Source: Chitinophaga deserti
GTDB lineage: Bacteria > Bacteroidota > Bacteroidia > Chitinophagales > Chitinophagaceae
DNA length: 49,654 nucleotides
Assembly: GCF_003149455.1 (NCBI RefSeq)
Contig: NZ_QFFK01000018.1
Span: 1-49,654 of the forward strand
Direction: 5' to 3'
A program made the position numbers and the translations under genes. The notes beneath the pieces were generated by a model. The model saw only the letters and a program-made list of their open reading frames with translations. It was not told where the DNA came from and ran no database searches. Positions 17,054-26,892 of the stretch are shown one piece after another. The stretch's first letter is position 1. Every line of letters starts with the position of its first letter.

Positions 17054-17617
17054 ATGAGCGAATTCAACGATATAGCTTTATTGAAATCATTAAAAGAAGG
17101 GGACGAAACTGCTTTTACTGCGATCTACAATCAATATTGGGAGCGGCTTTATTTTATGGCGCATAAACGCCTGCAGTCGGCACAGGATGCCGAAGAAATT
17201 GTGCAGCAGGTTTTTCTGACGCTATGGCATAAACGGGCCTCTCTCAGCATCCAATCTCTTCCTTTTTACCTGTCCGCCATGGTGCGGTATGCCATTTACC
17301 GGCACTTTGCCAATCAGGAGCGCAGCACGGAAAGAACCGGCACCCTGAAGGCAGTAACCGCCGATGCCTCACCGGCATTCGATATAGAGAATAAACACCT
17401 CCTTGAGATATTAAACAAGTTCGCCAACGAACTTCCGGCAAAGCACCGGATCGTTTTTCTCCAGCATAAATTGCTGGACCGACCGCTGGATGAGGTAGCC
17501 AGCGAGCTGGGGGTATCCGTCCGCACCGCTGAAGGGTATGTGACCCATGTGATGCAGATGATGCGCAAACGGCGCGAATACCTGACGCTGATGCTCCTTT
17601 TCTTCCTGCTGAAATAA
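17054..17617 (+). CDS. ECF RNA polymerase sigma factor, system B
   Basis: A 187-residue sigma-70 family factor. Region 2 is at about 20-90 (FTAIYNQYWERLYFMAHKRL, DAEEIVQQVFLTLWHKR) and region 4 at about 120-175 (LPAKHRIVFLQHKLLDRPLDEVASELGVSVRTAEGYV). It ends in a short hydrophobic tail (LTLMLLFFLLK) seen in several Bacteroidota FecI-like factors. FecR follows after 96 bp and SusC/SusD after that, so it most likely drives system B. Confidence 0.92.
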   Translation: MSEFNDIALLKSLKEGDETAFTAIYNQYWERLYFMAHKRLQSAQDAEEIVQQVFLTLWHKRASLSIQSLPFYLSAMVRYAIYRHFANQERSTERTGTLKAVTADASPAFDIENKHLLEILNKFANELPAKHRIVFLQHKLLDRPLDEVASELGVSVRTAEGYVTHVMQMMRKRREYLTLMLLFFLLK

Positions 17618-17623
17618 CCCCGG

Positions 17624-17635
17624 GAAAAATTTTTC
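17624..17635. promoter_or_regulatory. AT palindrome between sigma and FecR, system B
   Basis: GAAAAATTTTTC is a perfect 12-bp palindrome 6 bp after the sigma stop, followed by CTCCTTTTTT. System C has GAAAATTATTTTC at the equivalent place. It may be an attenuating hairpin or a protein site that sets the sigma to FecR ratio. Confidence 0.3.
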
Positions 17636-17713
17636 TCCTTTTTTGCGTACAAATGCTTTTGGCGATGCTCTATATATGTAAGGGGCCCCGCTCTGGTTTT
17701 AACTATACACGTA

Positions 17714-18856
17714 ATGGATACAGCACAGGTCAAGATTCTGGCCGATAAATACCTGAACGGCACTGCCACCGCTGAGGAAGCGGCCGCGTTGCACGAATGG
17801 TACGATCATGTGAATGAGGGCGATACAGAAATCGTTGTCGCGGAACAGGAAACGACACTGGAAAGCACCAGGGCACGCATCCTCCTGCAATTGCAGGAAC
17901 AGATCAGCAGCCCGGAAAAGCCGGCCGTGGTCATGATTGCCGTCCGCCGGAAATGGCTGATAGGGGCTGCCGCAGCAGCGGCGATGCTCCTGGCAGCCGG
18001 TACGTACATGTGGAAGCAAACCGGTAAGGAGCAACCCTCCCCAACTGCCTCAATTACGAACCCGGCTCCCGCTAACCGTGCTACCCTTACCCTGGGTAAC
18101 GGCACAGTGGTGGATCTGAGCAAACAGGAAGATGGCGCCCTCCTGCAACAGGGAGGCTCCACTGTCAGCAAAGAGGAATCCATGTTGGTGTATGAAGCTG
18201 GTAAAGACGGGGCACAACCTGTGATCAACAAACTGTCTGTACCCAAAGGCGTTCAGTACCGCCTCGTGTTGCCCGACGGAACAAAAGTATGGCTGAATGC
18301 CGCGAGCGAACTCCAATTCCCTTCCGCATTCACCGGCTCACAACGCACCGTGCAGCTGGAAGGTGAAGGATACTTTGAAGTAGCCGCCAACGTACAACAG
18401 CCATTTACCGTAGAGGCCGGCGGAACACGGGTAGAGGTACTCGGTACGCAATTCAACGTAAAAGCGTACCACGACGAACCGGGTGTACAAACAGCCCTTC
18501 TGCAGGGGAGTGTGCGCATCGTATCGGGTAACGGGATAAAAAGTATCCTCCGCCCGGGAGAAGTAGCCACCGTAACCACAGGCAATTCCCTCCAGATCAT
18601 CAGCGATCCGGATACAGATCAGATCACCGCCTGGAAAGAAGGGGTATTTGCTTTCCGTAATGCCGACATCGCGGAGATCCTCCGGGAAATAGGACGCTGG
18701 TACGATGTGGAGATCGTGTATGAAGGGCCGGTAACACAACGCCGCTTCACGGGAAAGGTATCGCGGAAGTATAGTCTTTCCGAAACCCTCTCCGTACTCC
18801 TTGCCAGCAACCTCCATTTCCGGCAGGAAGGGAAAAAGATCATCGTTTTGCCATAA
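17714..18856 (+). CDS. FecR family anti-sigma factor, system B
   Basis: A 380-residue single-pass membrane protein: cytoplasmic sigma-binding part (1-78), membrane helix at about 81-98, FecR domain at about 175-270 (LPDGTKVWLNAASELQFPSAF, GEGYFEV, VLGTQFNVKAY) and DUF4974 at about 305-378 (FAFRNADIAEILREIGRWYDV). It controls the sigma factor encoded just upstream in response to SusC B. The longer spacer between helix and FecR domain (about 100-170) is common in this group and is shared with FecR C. Confidence 0.93.
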   Translation: MDTAQVKILADKYLNGTATAEEAAALHEWYDHVNEGDTEIVVAEQETTLESTRARILLQLQEQISSPEKPAVVMIAVRRKWLIGAAAAAAMLLAAGTYMWKQTGKEQPSPTASITNPAPANRATLTLGNGTVVDLSKQEDGALLQQGGSTVSKEESMLVYEAGKDGAQPVINKLSVPKGVQYRLVLPDGTKVWLNAASELQFPSAFTGSQRTVQLEGEGYFEVAANVQQPFTVEAGGTRVEVLGTQFNVKAYHDEPGVQTALLQGSVRIVSGNGIKSILRPGEVATVTTGNSLQIISDPDTDQITAWKEGVFAFRNADIAEILREIGRWYDVEIVYEGPVTQRRFTGKVSRKYSLSETLSVLLASNLHFRQEGKKIIVLP

Positions 18857-19025
18857 GCACAACAACCAACATAAACCAACATTCCGCGTCACGACATGAG
18901 GCGCTCAACCAAAGATCGAACCGTACAGAATCAATCGTTAACTTTTAAATCAGACTGCAAACAGGATCATCTAAGTCGTACACCAATTTCCAGGAACATT
19001 TTTTAAATCATTAACCAATCATTTT

Positions 19026-22000
19026 ATGTTCTCGACATCCTTTTGCCTAAAGGGGCAGGGCACGTCATGCCTATCAACCAAATCCGGGCTAAGCCCGTTC
19101 ACAAAAAGTTTACTTACCGTGAAACTGTCCATTTTCTTTGTATTGCTGGGTGCCATGCACGTCAGCGCCGCCGCTACCGCGCAGAAAATCTCTATCTCGC
19201 GTGAGAACGCGCCGATCGAGCGCGTACTTGATGAAATAGAACGGCAAAGCGGCTACCAGGTCTGGTACGAGGAAGGCACACTCGCCTCCGGCACCAAAGT
19301 GACCATTGCCATCAAAAACGCTTCCCTCGAAGATGCACTCAACGCCTGTTTAAGAGGCCGCCAGCTGACATGGACCATCGTCAGCAAAACGATCGTGCTG
19401 CGCAAAGCTACACCCGTTACTGCACAGCCACAGCCACCGCAGAAGATCCGGGGCACCGTGCGCGATGCTGGTACAGACAAGCCCATGCCCGGCGCCACGG
19501 TTCAGATCAGCGGCACTTCCAAAGCCACCGTTACCAATGCCAATGGCGAATTTGAGCTGGAATCGGAGAACGGTGAAGTAACCCTCGAAGTATCGTTCGT
19601 AGGGTATGAATCACGGAAGATCAAAGCCTCTTCCATCCGCGCCATTACTGTACTGCTCTCTGCTGCATCTTCCAAGCTGGACGAACTGATCATTACCGGT
19701 TACTCCGCTAAAAAGACCGGCGAGCTTACCGGCGCCGTACAAAAGATCAGCGGCGACCAGCTGCGCAAAGGCATCACCACCTCCGACCCCGTATCCCTCC
19801 TGAAAGGGCGCGCCACCGGCCTTTACATCTCCGAACAGGGCGCAGGCGACCCCACCAGTGCCGGCGGACAAATCTTCGTGCGCGGCCAGAGCAGCATCGT
19901 TGGTGTGGGCGTGGATCAGTACAATGAATTCGTGATGCCCACTCAGAACTATGGCCCCCTCCTGGTGCTGGACGGCGTTATTATGCCCAACCAGAACCTC
20001 AAGGAACTGATCAATGCACAGGACATCGATAACCTTACCATCCTGAAAGATGCTGCCGCCACCGCCATCTACGGCTCACGTGCTGCAGCAGGCGTAATAG
20101 TAGTAAATACCAAGAAAGGCCAGGCAGGTAAACCACAGCTTCGTGCAGAGGTGAAATATGGTATTAATAAACCCAACCGTGGTTCCATCCGCTTCCTGAA
20201 TGCTAATGAATTATTCGATCTGCAAAAAAGATACTTTACGGAAGACTACCGCGTGAACAACGCATCCCTCTCCCCGCAATACCCTACCCTGCAGGCGTAT
20301 CTGGACAACCGGTTACCTTCACAGGCTGACCTGCAAAATAGCTACGACTGGGAGCGCTATGCCTTCCTTAACAGCAACACCAAGGAAGTAAACGTGTCCG
20401 CAAGAGGCGGCACCGAAGCTTCGCGCTATTACATCGGCGGATCGTATTACGACGAGCAGTCTACCGGAATCAATAATGGTCTTAAAAGAGGTACCTTCCG
20501 CATCAACCTCGAAAACAAACTCTCCTCCCGCCTCACCACCAACATTTCCGTAAACGGCATATTCGACAGCGGCGAAAGGGAGAATATGAACTCCGGTACA
20601 TTCCTGTATGGCATGGTTCCCTGGGTAAACCCTTACAATGCAGACGGAACGCTGAAACCCAGCCTGCAATACAAAATGAACGGCAGGATGCGGACTGCGG
20701 AGAACCCTATCTTCGAAAACCAGTACAATTACATCCATCCCAAGGCACAGCGGTTAGCAGGATCTATCCGGGCAGATTATAAACTGACCGAATGGCTGAG
20801 CTTCTCTTCCACTAATTCCGCCAACCTGAACTATACCAAAGATGAACGTTATATAGATGCGCGCAGCTATGCAGGCTCCGGCACCAGCACCTCATCCAAG
20901 GGCTTCCTCGGTACCAATACCAACCAGATATTCACCTTCCTGACCTCCAACCAGCTCAGCTTCCGCAAAACGCTGGGACTGCACAGCATACGTGCATTGG
21001 CAGCTACCGAATACGGCCGTACAAAAATGGAGAACATACTCGTGAACGTAAATAACGTGCGTGCAGGATACCCTGTAATTTCACTGGCCAGGCTCGTGGG
21101 CGGCCGCTACGATTACAGCATCTACGGCATCCCCACCACCAAAAGCGGTAATATCGAAGGTGGTAAGGAAGACCGGGCCGTATTCTCCGCATTCGGAGAA
21201 GCAGGCTATACATACGACGACCGTTTCAGCTTTAGCGCCTCTCTGCGTACAGACGCATCCAGCAGCTTCGGTGCAGATAAACGCTATGGTACCTTCTACT
21301 CCGTAGGTGGCGCCTGGGTAGTGAGCAACGAGCAGTTTGCCGCACAACTCCCCTGGCTGAGCAACCTGAAACTGCGTACCAACTATGGTACCAGCGGCTC
21401 ACAACTGGGCGATAACTTCCTCACACGCACGCTTTACGATCCCCGCTTTACTTATCAGAATCAGACAGCTGCTACTGTTTCTGTGCTGGGCAACCCCGAC
21501 CTCCAGTGGGAGATCACCAAAACCTATAGTGCAGGTGTAGACCTTGGCCTGTTCAACAGGATCACCGCCAGCCTGGATTACTATCAGCGCCGCTCAGAAG
21601 ACCTGCTTCAAAAAGTGACGCTCGATGCCGTAGCAGGGTTCCCATCTCAATGGAAGAACGTAGCCACCGTGCAGAACAAGGGTATTGAAGTGCTGATCAA
21701 CTCCGATAACATTACCGGTAAAAATTTCCGGTGGACTACCTCCTTCAATATCAGCTTCAACAAAAACAAAATCATCAGCGTAGCCAACGACTCACTTCGG
21801 CAGGGCTTCTATAATGCCAACAGCTTCTACCTCTTCCCCGGAGATGACATCAACTCCCTCAAGGCAGTGCCTTATGCGGGTGTAGATCCCCAAACCGGCA
21901 AGCCCCGCTTCGAGAAAAGGGTGTTTGACGATAAAGGCAATGTAACCGGCATCACTTATGTGAATTCAATGGACGAAGTAGGTGCCTCGGCTGATCCGCG

Positions 22001-22544
22001 CCAGTTCCAGCATATCGGAAACTTCCAGCCCAAATGCTACGGTGGCCTCACCAATACTTTCTCTTATAAGAACTTTTCCCTGGACATCCTGATCACCTAT
22101 GCCCTCGGCTATGTGATCACCGACGATCTGGCTGAGCAGATGCAGGGCTCCAACCTCACCGACTACAACCAGCTTGCATTACGCAGCCATCAAAAGCAAT
22201 GGACCACACCCGGCCAAACCGATGCTACCGAGCCTGAGCTGTATACACATGTAAACTCCAGCTACTTCGGTTCCAGCAAATACATCCATGATGGCAGTCA
22301 TGCCCGCCTGCGCAGCGTGCGCTTCGGGTACGATCTTCCGCAGTCACTGCTGAAAAAGATCCGCCTTTCTCAGGCACACTTCTACGTGAGTGGCGATAAC
22401 CTGTATACCATGTATTCCAAAGAGATCATTTCCGCTGACCCGGAAGGTCCGTCTGTAGGCAATGCGCAAGACTTTGGCGGTTCCATAGGTTCAGGGATCG
22501 GCATCCCCCGCAGATATGTATTCGGGCTGCAACTTGGGTTTTAA
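19026..22544 (+). CDS. SusC/RagA TonB-dependent transporter, system B
   Basis: A 1172-residue outer-membrane transporter with a signal peptide (hydrophobic core about 33-50, ending near ATAQ), STN domain (about 54-126), carboxypeptidase-regulatory-like domain (about 141-215: GTVRDAGTDKPMPGATVQI), TonB-box-like DELIITGYS, plug (LLKGRATGLYI, LVLDGVIMPNQN, LTILKDAAATAIYGSRAAAGV) and barrel ending GLQLGF. All expected SusC parts are present. A 169-bp leader separates it from FecR. No glycosidase gene is linked to it; the cargo genes are thioredoxin-fold proteins, so the ligand may not be a carbohydrate. Confidence 0.95.
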   Translation: MFSTSFCLKGQGTSCLSTKSGLSPFTKSLLTVKLSIFFVLLGAMHVSAAATAQKISISRENAPIERVLDEIERQSGYQVWYEEGTLASGTKVTIAIKNASLEDALNACLRGRQLTWTIVSKTIVLRKATPVTAQPQPPQKIRGTVRDAGTDKPMPGATVQISGTSKATVTNANGEFELESENGEVTLEVSFVGYESRKIKASSIRAITVLLSAASSKLDELIITGYSAKKTGELTGAVQKISGDQLRKGITTSDPVSLLKGRATGLYISEQGAGDPTSAGGQIFVRGQSSIVGVGVDQYNEFVMPTQNYGPLLVLDGVIMPNQNLKELINAQDIDNLTILKDAAATAIYGSRAAAGVIVVNTKKGQAGKPQLRAEVKYGINKPNRGSIRFLNANELFDLQKRYFTEDYRVNNASLSPQYPTLQAYLDNRLPSQADLQNSYDWERYAFLNSNTKEVNVSARGGTEASRYYIGGSYYDEQSTGINNGLKRGTFRINLENKLSSRLTTNISVNGIFDSGERENMNSGTFLYGMVPWVNPYNADGTLKPSLQYKMNGRMRTAENPIFENQYNYIHPKAQRLAGSIRADYKLTEWLSFSSTNSANLNYTKDERYIDARSYAGSGTSTSSKGFLGTNTNQIFTFLTSNQLSFRKTLGLHSIRALAATEYGRTKMENILVNVNNVRAGYPVISLARLVGGRYDYSIYGIPTTKSGNIEGGKEDRAVFSAFGEAGYTYDDRFSFSASLRTDASSSFGADKRYGTFYSVGGAWVVSNEQFAAQLPWLSNLKLRTNYGTSGSQLGDNFLTRTLYDPRFTYQNQTAATVSVLGNPDLQWEITKTYSAGVDLGLFNRITASLDYYQRRSEDLLQKVTLDAVAGFPSQWKNVATVQNKGIEVLINSDNITGKNFRWTTSFNISFNKNKIISVANDSLRQGFYNANSFYLFPGDDINSLKAVPYAGVDPQTGKPRFEKRVFDDKGNVTGITYVNSMDEVGASADPRQFQHIGNFQPKCYGGLTNTFSYKNFSLDILITYALGYVITDDLAEQMQGSNLTDYNQLALRSHQKQWTTPGQTDATEPELYTHVNSSYFGSSKYIHDGSHARLRSVRFGYDLPQSLLKKIRLSQAHFYVSGDNLYTMYSKEIISADPEGPSVGNAQDFGGSIGSGIGIPRRYVFGLQLGF

Positions 22545-22570
22545 TTATTTCGGGCATCAACAATCAACAC

Positions 22571-24034
22571 ATGAAACACATTACCATCCTCATACTCACA
22601 GGCCTGCTGGCGGCCTCCTGCAACAAGCAGATCGACAGTGTACGGCCCCTTACCAAGATCGATAAGGAAGGCGAACTGTCTTCACTGGCAGGGATCGAAG
22701 AAACCACCATCGGCAACTACACCCTGCTGCAGGGCAGCGGCTTTAACAATTACGACGTGCCCATGCACGATTTCGCGGAGAGCCGCGGTAACAACGTAAC
22801 TCTGCAAACCTGGGGGCTCCCCGGCAAGGAAACCGACGCCTACTTCTTCCGCAACAGCTCCAGCCCCACACAGGGCAACAGCAGCGACTTCTACCGCAGC
22901 GCCTACCAGATCATCGTGAGCGTAAATACCACGCTGGAAGGGATCGAAGCAATGGAAAAAACCACTTTCTCCTCACTCACTCAGGCAGAGAAAAACCGCT
23001 TTCTGTATGCAAAAGGAGAAAACCACTTCCTCCGGGCGCTGGTATATTTCAGTCTCGTGCGCGTATACGGCAAACCGTATTACCAGTCTCCCGGCCAAAG
23101 CCCCGGCCTGATCCTCAAAACCAGCAGCGATATTAAAGACATTCCGGCCCGCGGCACTGTTCAGCAGGCATACGACCTCATCCTGGCCGACCTTAACAGT
23201 GCAGCACAGCTGATGAAAGCGCCGGTTACGAAGAACAATGGCTTTGTGAGCACCGGTGCCGCCTGGGCTTTGCTTTCCCGCGTAAACCTGTATAAGGGTG
23301 GCAGCGTTGCCAGTCCGGATGCAGCCGCCAACGAACTTGCTATTAAGTATGCAGACAGTGTGATCAGCCATACCGGCAGCAAGTACACCCTGCTGCAGGG
23401 CGATGCTTATGTGAAAATGTTTGCCGACGATGAGTTTGGCGATCTGGGCCGGGCTAACGGTACTATTAATAAAGAGATCATCTTCGCATTCGATAACGGC
23501 ACCCGCGGCAGTTCTCTCGGGGAATTCTACCACTTCGATCCCATTTACGGAGTAGGTGCTACCTTCCTCCCCTCCTCGGAATTCAAAAGCCTGCTGGTAC
23601 CAGCCGACCTGCGGAGCAATTTCCTGAAGCTGAATCCTAATTCCAACTTCGTGGAAACCACTAAATACATTGTACTTCCTGAAGCATGGCTTACCCGCGC
23701 GCCGTATATTTACTGCAGGCTGGCTGAGCTGTATCTTAACAGGGCCGAAGCTTATGCCAAACTGGGCAATACCGCGCAGGCGAAAGAGAACCTGAAAGTC
23801 ATCCACACCCGTGCCGGGCTGCCCGCTGCCGATATCGACAATCTGGCCGCGCAGGATGTAATTGCAGCTGTACTGAAGGAAAGAAGGATAGAACTGGCCT
23901 TTGAAGGGCATAACAGCTTCGATTATTTCCGCAACGGTCTTCCCATGACCCGTACCGCTGCCGACTTCAACGGAACCGCATTCACCATCCAGCCTACTGA
24001 TCCTAAAGTGGTACTGGAACTTCCAAAAAACTAA
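22571..24034 (+). CDS. SusD/RagB-like outer-membrane lipoprotein, system B
   Basis: A 487-residue SusD-family lipoprotein (RagB/SusD type) with lipobox AASC (Cys17). Typical blocks are FLRALVYFSLVRVYGKPYY, the TPR-like helix AQQAYDLILADLNSAA region, YIYCRLAELYLNRAEAYAKLG and VLKERRIELAFEGHNSFDYFRNG near the end. It caps the SusC B barrel and binds ligand. Its gene starts 26 bp after SusC. Confidence 0.94.
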   Translation: MKHITILILTGLLAASCNKQIDSVRPLTKIDKEGELSSLAGIEETTIGNYTLLQGSGFNNYDVPMHDFAESRGNNVTLQTWGLPGKETDAYFFRNSSSPTQGNSSDFYRSAYQIIVSVNTTLEGIEAMEKTTFSSLTQAEKNRFLYAKGENHFLRALVYFSLVRVYGKPYYQSPGQSPGLILKTSSDIKDIPARGTVQQAYDLILADLNSAAQLMKAPVTKNNGFVSTGAAWALLSRVNLYKGGSVASPDAAANELAIKYADSVISHTGSKYTLLQGDAYVKMFADDEFGDLGRANGTINKEIIFAFDNGTRGSSLGEFYHFDPIYGVGATFLPSSEFKSLLVPADLRSNFLKLNPNSNFVETTKYIVLPEAWLTRAPYIYCRLAELYLNRAEAYAKLGNTAQAKENLKVIHTRAGLPAADIDNLAAQDVIAAVLKERRIELAFEGHNSFDYFRNGLPMTRTAADFNGTAFTIQPTDPKVVLELPKN

Positions 24035-24060
24035 GCCATTTAAACCAATCCGGATAACAT

Positions 24061-25140
24061 ATGAAACGTACCCTTCCCTGCTTACTGGCCGCCGCCTTAT
24101 ACGCCTGCGGGCCGGCCAATAAACCTCAGGCAACCATCACAGCCGAGATCACCGGCCTGAAAGATTCAGTTGTATATCTTTCCCTGCCTGTCGGCGATTC
24201 GTCTAAGACAGACACCCTGCCCGTTAAAGACGGTAAATTCACCTGGACCGGCGAAGTAACAGAGCCGCAAAAGGTTTACCTCATGTTCCCGACCCGGTAT
24301 GTAGAGCTGTTCCTTGAAAAGGCAGACATCCACCTTGCCGGCCATGCCGATTCACTGACCGACCTCCGTATTACAGGATCAGCCAGTCAGGATGAATATG
24401 TTGCATTCCGGAAATCCCTGAAAAGCATCACCGATCAGGAAGAGAAGCTGTATGAAAATTACAATGAGATTAAGGACAACGACTCTGCCATGGCCGTACT
24501 GGAAGCCAAAGGCGGTGAGCTGCGGCAGCAGCGCCGGGGTGTAACCATGCGTTACATCGGCGATCATCCTAAAAGCCCCGTAAGCGTGTCCCTGCTGGCA
24601 GATATGGCCGTAATGGGAGAATACAAAAAGCTGGACAGCCTGTACAAACTGCTGGACCCTGCTGCACAAAAAACCGGTACCGGCACTCGCCTCGGAGCAC
24701 GCATCGCCGTACTGAAGAAAAGCGCAGTGGGCGAGCCCATGATCGACTTCACACTGCCCGATGTTAATGGTAAAGACGTGAAGCTGTCAGACTTCAAAGG
24801 CAAATACGTACTGCTCGATTTCTGGGCTTCCTGGTGCGGTCCCTGCCGGGCAGAGAATCCGAATGTGCTGAAGGCATTCAATCAATACAAGGACAAGAAC
24901 TTTACCGTGGTAGGTGTATCGTTAGATGATGACGGGGATAAGTGGAAGAAAGCCATCGCGGAAGACGGTATGCCCTGGATCCAGCTGTCGGACCTGAAAG
25001 GTTTCCGCAACGTTGTGGCTCAGGAATATGGTATTCAGGCGATCCCTTCCACCTTCCTTGTTAGCCCCGAAGGCATCATTGTAGAAAAAGATCTCCGTGG
25101 CGCAGCGCTGCATAAGAAACTGGCTGAGCTGTTGAACTAA
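24061..25140 (+). CDS. DUF4369/TlpA-like thioredoxin-fold lipoprotein
   Basis: A 359-residue lipoprotein (Cys16 in LYACGPAN) with an N-terminal DUF4369 beta domain (about 24-120), a helical middle, and a C-terminal AhpC/TSA-like thioredoxin domain (about 225-355) with active site WCGPC (Cys259, Cys262) and the cis-Pro loop in AIPSTFLV. Such proteins reduce or isomerise disulfides outside the cytoplasmic membrane. It starts 26 bp after SusD B, with a paralogue next to it. The pair may open disulfide-containing substrates taken up by SusC B or maintain partner cysteines; that is inference. Confidence 0.92.
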   Translation: MKRTLPCLLAAALYACGPANKPQATITAEITGLKDSVVYLSLPVGDSSKTDTLPVKDGKFTWTGEVTEPQKVYLMFPTRYVELFLEKADIHLAGHADSLTDLRITGSASQDEYVAFRKSLKSITDQEEKLYENYNEIKDNDSAMAVLEAKGGELRQQRRGVTMRYIGDHPKSPVSVSLLADMAVMGEYKKLDSLYKLLDPAAQKTGTGTRLGARIAVLKKSAVGEPMIDFTLPDVNGKDVKLSDFKGKYVLLDFWASWCGPCRAENPNVLKAFNQYKDKNFTVVGVSLDDDGDKWKKAIAEDGMPWIQLSDLKGFRNVVAQEYGIQAIPSTFLVSPEGIIVEKDLRGAALHKKLAELLN

Positions 25141-25166
25141 TCATGCATCCACACAAAACCTGCATC

Positions 25167-26372
25167 ATGAAACAAATTCCGATGCTGATCGCATCAACGC
25201 TGCTGTTAACATCAGCACAGGCACAATCATTTACCCTCAGCGGCACAGTGGAAGGCCAGCCTTCCGGATACATCTATCTGAACTACCCCGGTGGCAAAGG
25301 CGAGGAACGCCGGACCGACAGCACTAAACTGCAGAACGGCCGATTTACTTTCTCCGGTTTACTCAATGGGCCGGCAATGAGCAGCCTTATGCTGGAAAGG
25401 CCCTCAGAAATGTCGTACGACGCTGATTATGCCAGTCTCTTCCTCGAACCAGCCAAGATGACCGTAACCCTGAAAAAGGGCGCCTTACGCAAAGCGAAGC
25501 TGAAAGGCTCGCGCCCGCAGGATGATATGGCATTGCTCGATGAGGCCCGCAAGCCGGTGAATGTGCACCTGCAACCATTGTCTGATGAATATAACAAGCT
25601 CAACAATGAGTATATCGCAGCACGCAGGGCTAAGAAAGACAGCGCCACGCAGGCGGAATTAATAGCCCGGCTGGACAAGGTGAAAGAAAAGATGGAGCCT
25701 TATTATGAACAGATAGACGCCATCGATAAGGATTTCATCGCCAAACATCCCGCCTCTTACGCCAGTGCATACCTGCTCCGTTTCCGCATCAGCGGGATGA
25801 CGTTGCAGGAAGCAGAAACCGCTTATAAACGTATGGCTCCGGCCGTGCAGCAGAGCAGCTTTGGAAAGGAGATCAAAAAGGAAGTGGAAAGCCTCCGCGG
25901 CGGTTCCCCCGGCAGCACGGCCCATGTGTTCAGCAAAACCGACATTAATGGCCAGCCGCTCAGCCTGAGTGATTTCAAAGGGAAATATGTACTGGTGGAT
26001 TTCTGGGCCAGCTGGTGCGGCCCCTGCCGCAAAGGCAACCCACACCTGAAGGAAGTGTATGCGAAGTACAAAGAGAAAGGCTTCGAGATCATCGGGATTT
26101 CTGATGACGACAGCAGGCCCGAAGACTGGAAGAAAGCCGTAGCGCAGGACGGTATCGGTATGTGGAAACATGTGCTCCGCGGACTGGATATGAAAAAGCG
26201 CCAGAACAATGAGCCTAATCCGGATGATATCAGTGACTATTACGGTATCCACTCCCTCCCCACCAAGATCCTCATTGGGCCAGACGGTGTAATCGTTGGC
26301 CGGTATGGCGGCGGCGGAGAAAGTGATGAAGCGATGGATAAGAAGCTGGCGGAAGTATTTGCCAATAAATAG
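25167..26372 (+). CDS. DUF4369/TlpA-like thioredoxin-fold protein, second copy
   Basis: A 401-residue exported paralogue of the preceding gene. I start at 25167 because MKQIPMLIASTLLLTSAQAQ is a clean Sec signal with an AQA cut site; an ATG at 25143 would add eight residues. DUF4369 covers about 22-125, a charged helical section follows (140-235), and the thioredoxin domain (about 245-398) has WCGPC (Cys284, Cys287). Unlike its neighbour it has no lipobox, so it should be soluble in the periplasm. Last gene of system B, closed by a strong terminator. Confidence 0.92.
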   Translation: MKQIPMLIASTLLLTSAQAQSFTLSGTVEGQPSGYIYLNYPGGKGEERRTDSTKLQNGRFTFSGLLNGPAMSSLMLERPSEMSYDADYASLFLEPAKMTVTLKKGALRKAKLKGSRPQDDMALLDEARKPVNVHLQPLSDEYNKLNNEYIAARRAKKDSATQAELIARLDKVKEKMEPYYEQIDAIDKDFIAKHPASYASAYLLRFRISGMTLQEAETAYKRMAPAVQQSSFGKEIKKEVESLRGGSPGSTAHVFSKTDINGQPLSLSDFKGKYVLVDFWASWCGPCRKGNPHLKEVYAKYKEKGFEIIGISDDDSRPEDWKKAVAQDGIGMWKHVLRGLDMKKRQNNEPNPDDISDYYGIHSLPTKILIGPDGVIVGRYGGGGESDEAMDKKLAEVFANK

Positions 26373-26390
26373 CATCCGCTTTCTGGAAAT

Positions 26391-26430
26391 AAAAAGCAAC
26401 GCCTGCTCATCTGAGCAGGCGTTGCTTTTT
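26391..26430. terminator. Bidirectional intrinsic terminator, system B / lrp
   Basis: A perfect 19-bp stem with a two-base loop, A-tract on one side and T-tract on the other, lying between convergent stop codons. It can stop transcription from both the TlpA-like gene and the Lrp-family gene. Confidence 0.95.
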
Positions 26431-26433
26431 CTG

Positions 26434-26892
26434 TTATAAGGGGTAGGCAGTATCGCTCTTCGTTTCTGATAGTACAAAGAAGCTCTGTACGGTGGTTATA
26501 TTGGGCAGTGTGGCCAGCTTACGGTAGAAAACGTGATAGGCGTCCATATCGGCTGTAGCGATGCGGAGGATGAAATCGAAGGTGCCCGTCATCTGGAAGC
26601 ATTCCATCACTTCCGGGAACCGGATCACTTCTTTCTCAAAAGAACTGAGGGTATTGGCGGAATGATCTTTCAGTAAAACATGACTGAATGCAATGAGGCT
26701 CCGGTCTATCTTCTTCCTGTCGAGAATGGCTACCACACGCTTGATATATCCCTGCTCTTTCAGGCGCCTTACGCGCTCGTGAACAGCAGCAACCGACTTA
26801 TGCAGTTTAGCTGAAATTTCCTTGTTGGTAAGCTCTGCATTATGCTGCAGCAGCCGCAAAATCTCAAGGTCTGTCTGATCAATATCTGGCAT
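26434..26892 (-). CDS. Lrp/AsnC family transcriptional regulator (first)
   Basis: A 152-residue regulator with an N-terminal helix-turn-helix (LEILRLLQHNAELTNKEISAKL and KSVAAVHERVRRLKEQGYIKR) and a C-terminal RAM/AsnC ligand domain with VMECFQMTGTFDFILRI. The start at 26892 gives MPDIDQTDLEILRLL, the normal N-terminus; upstream codons in frame are not family-like. Lrp proteins are octameric regulators that sense amino acids. It is a paralogue of the regulator at 27471 in the same orientation; both may respond to sulfur or branched amino acids. Confidence 0.93.
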   Translation of the reverse strand: MPDIDQTDLEILRLLQHNAELTNKEISAKLHKSVAAVHERVRRLKEQGYIKRVVAILDRKKIDRSLIAFSHVLLKDHSANTLSSFEKEVIRFPEVMECFQMTGTFDFILRIATADMDAYHVFYRKLATLPNITTVQSFFVLSETKSDTAYPL

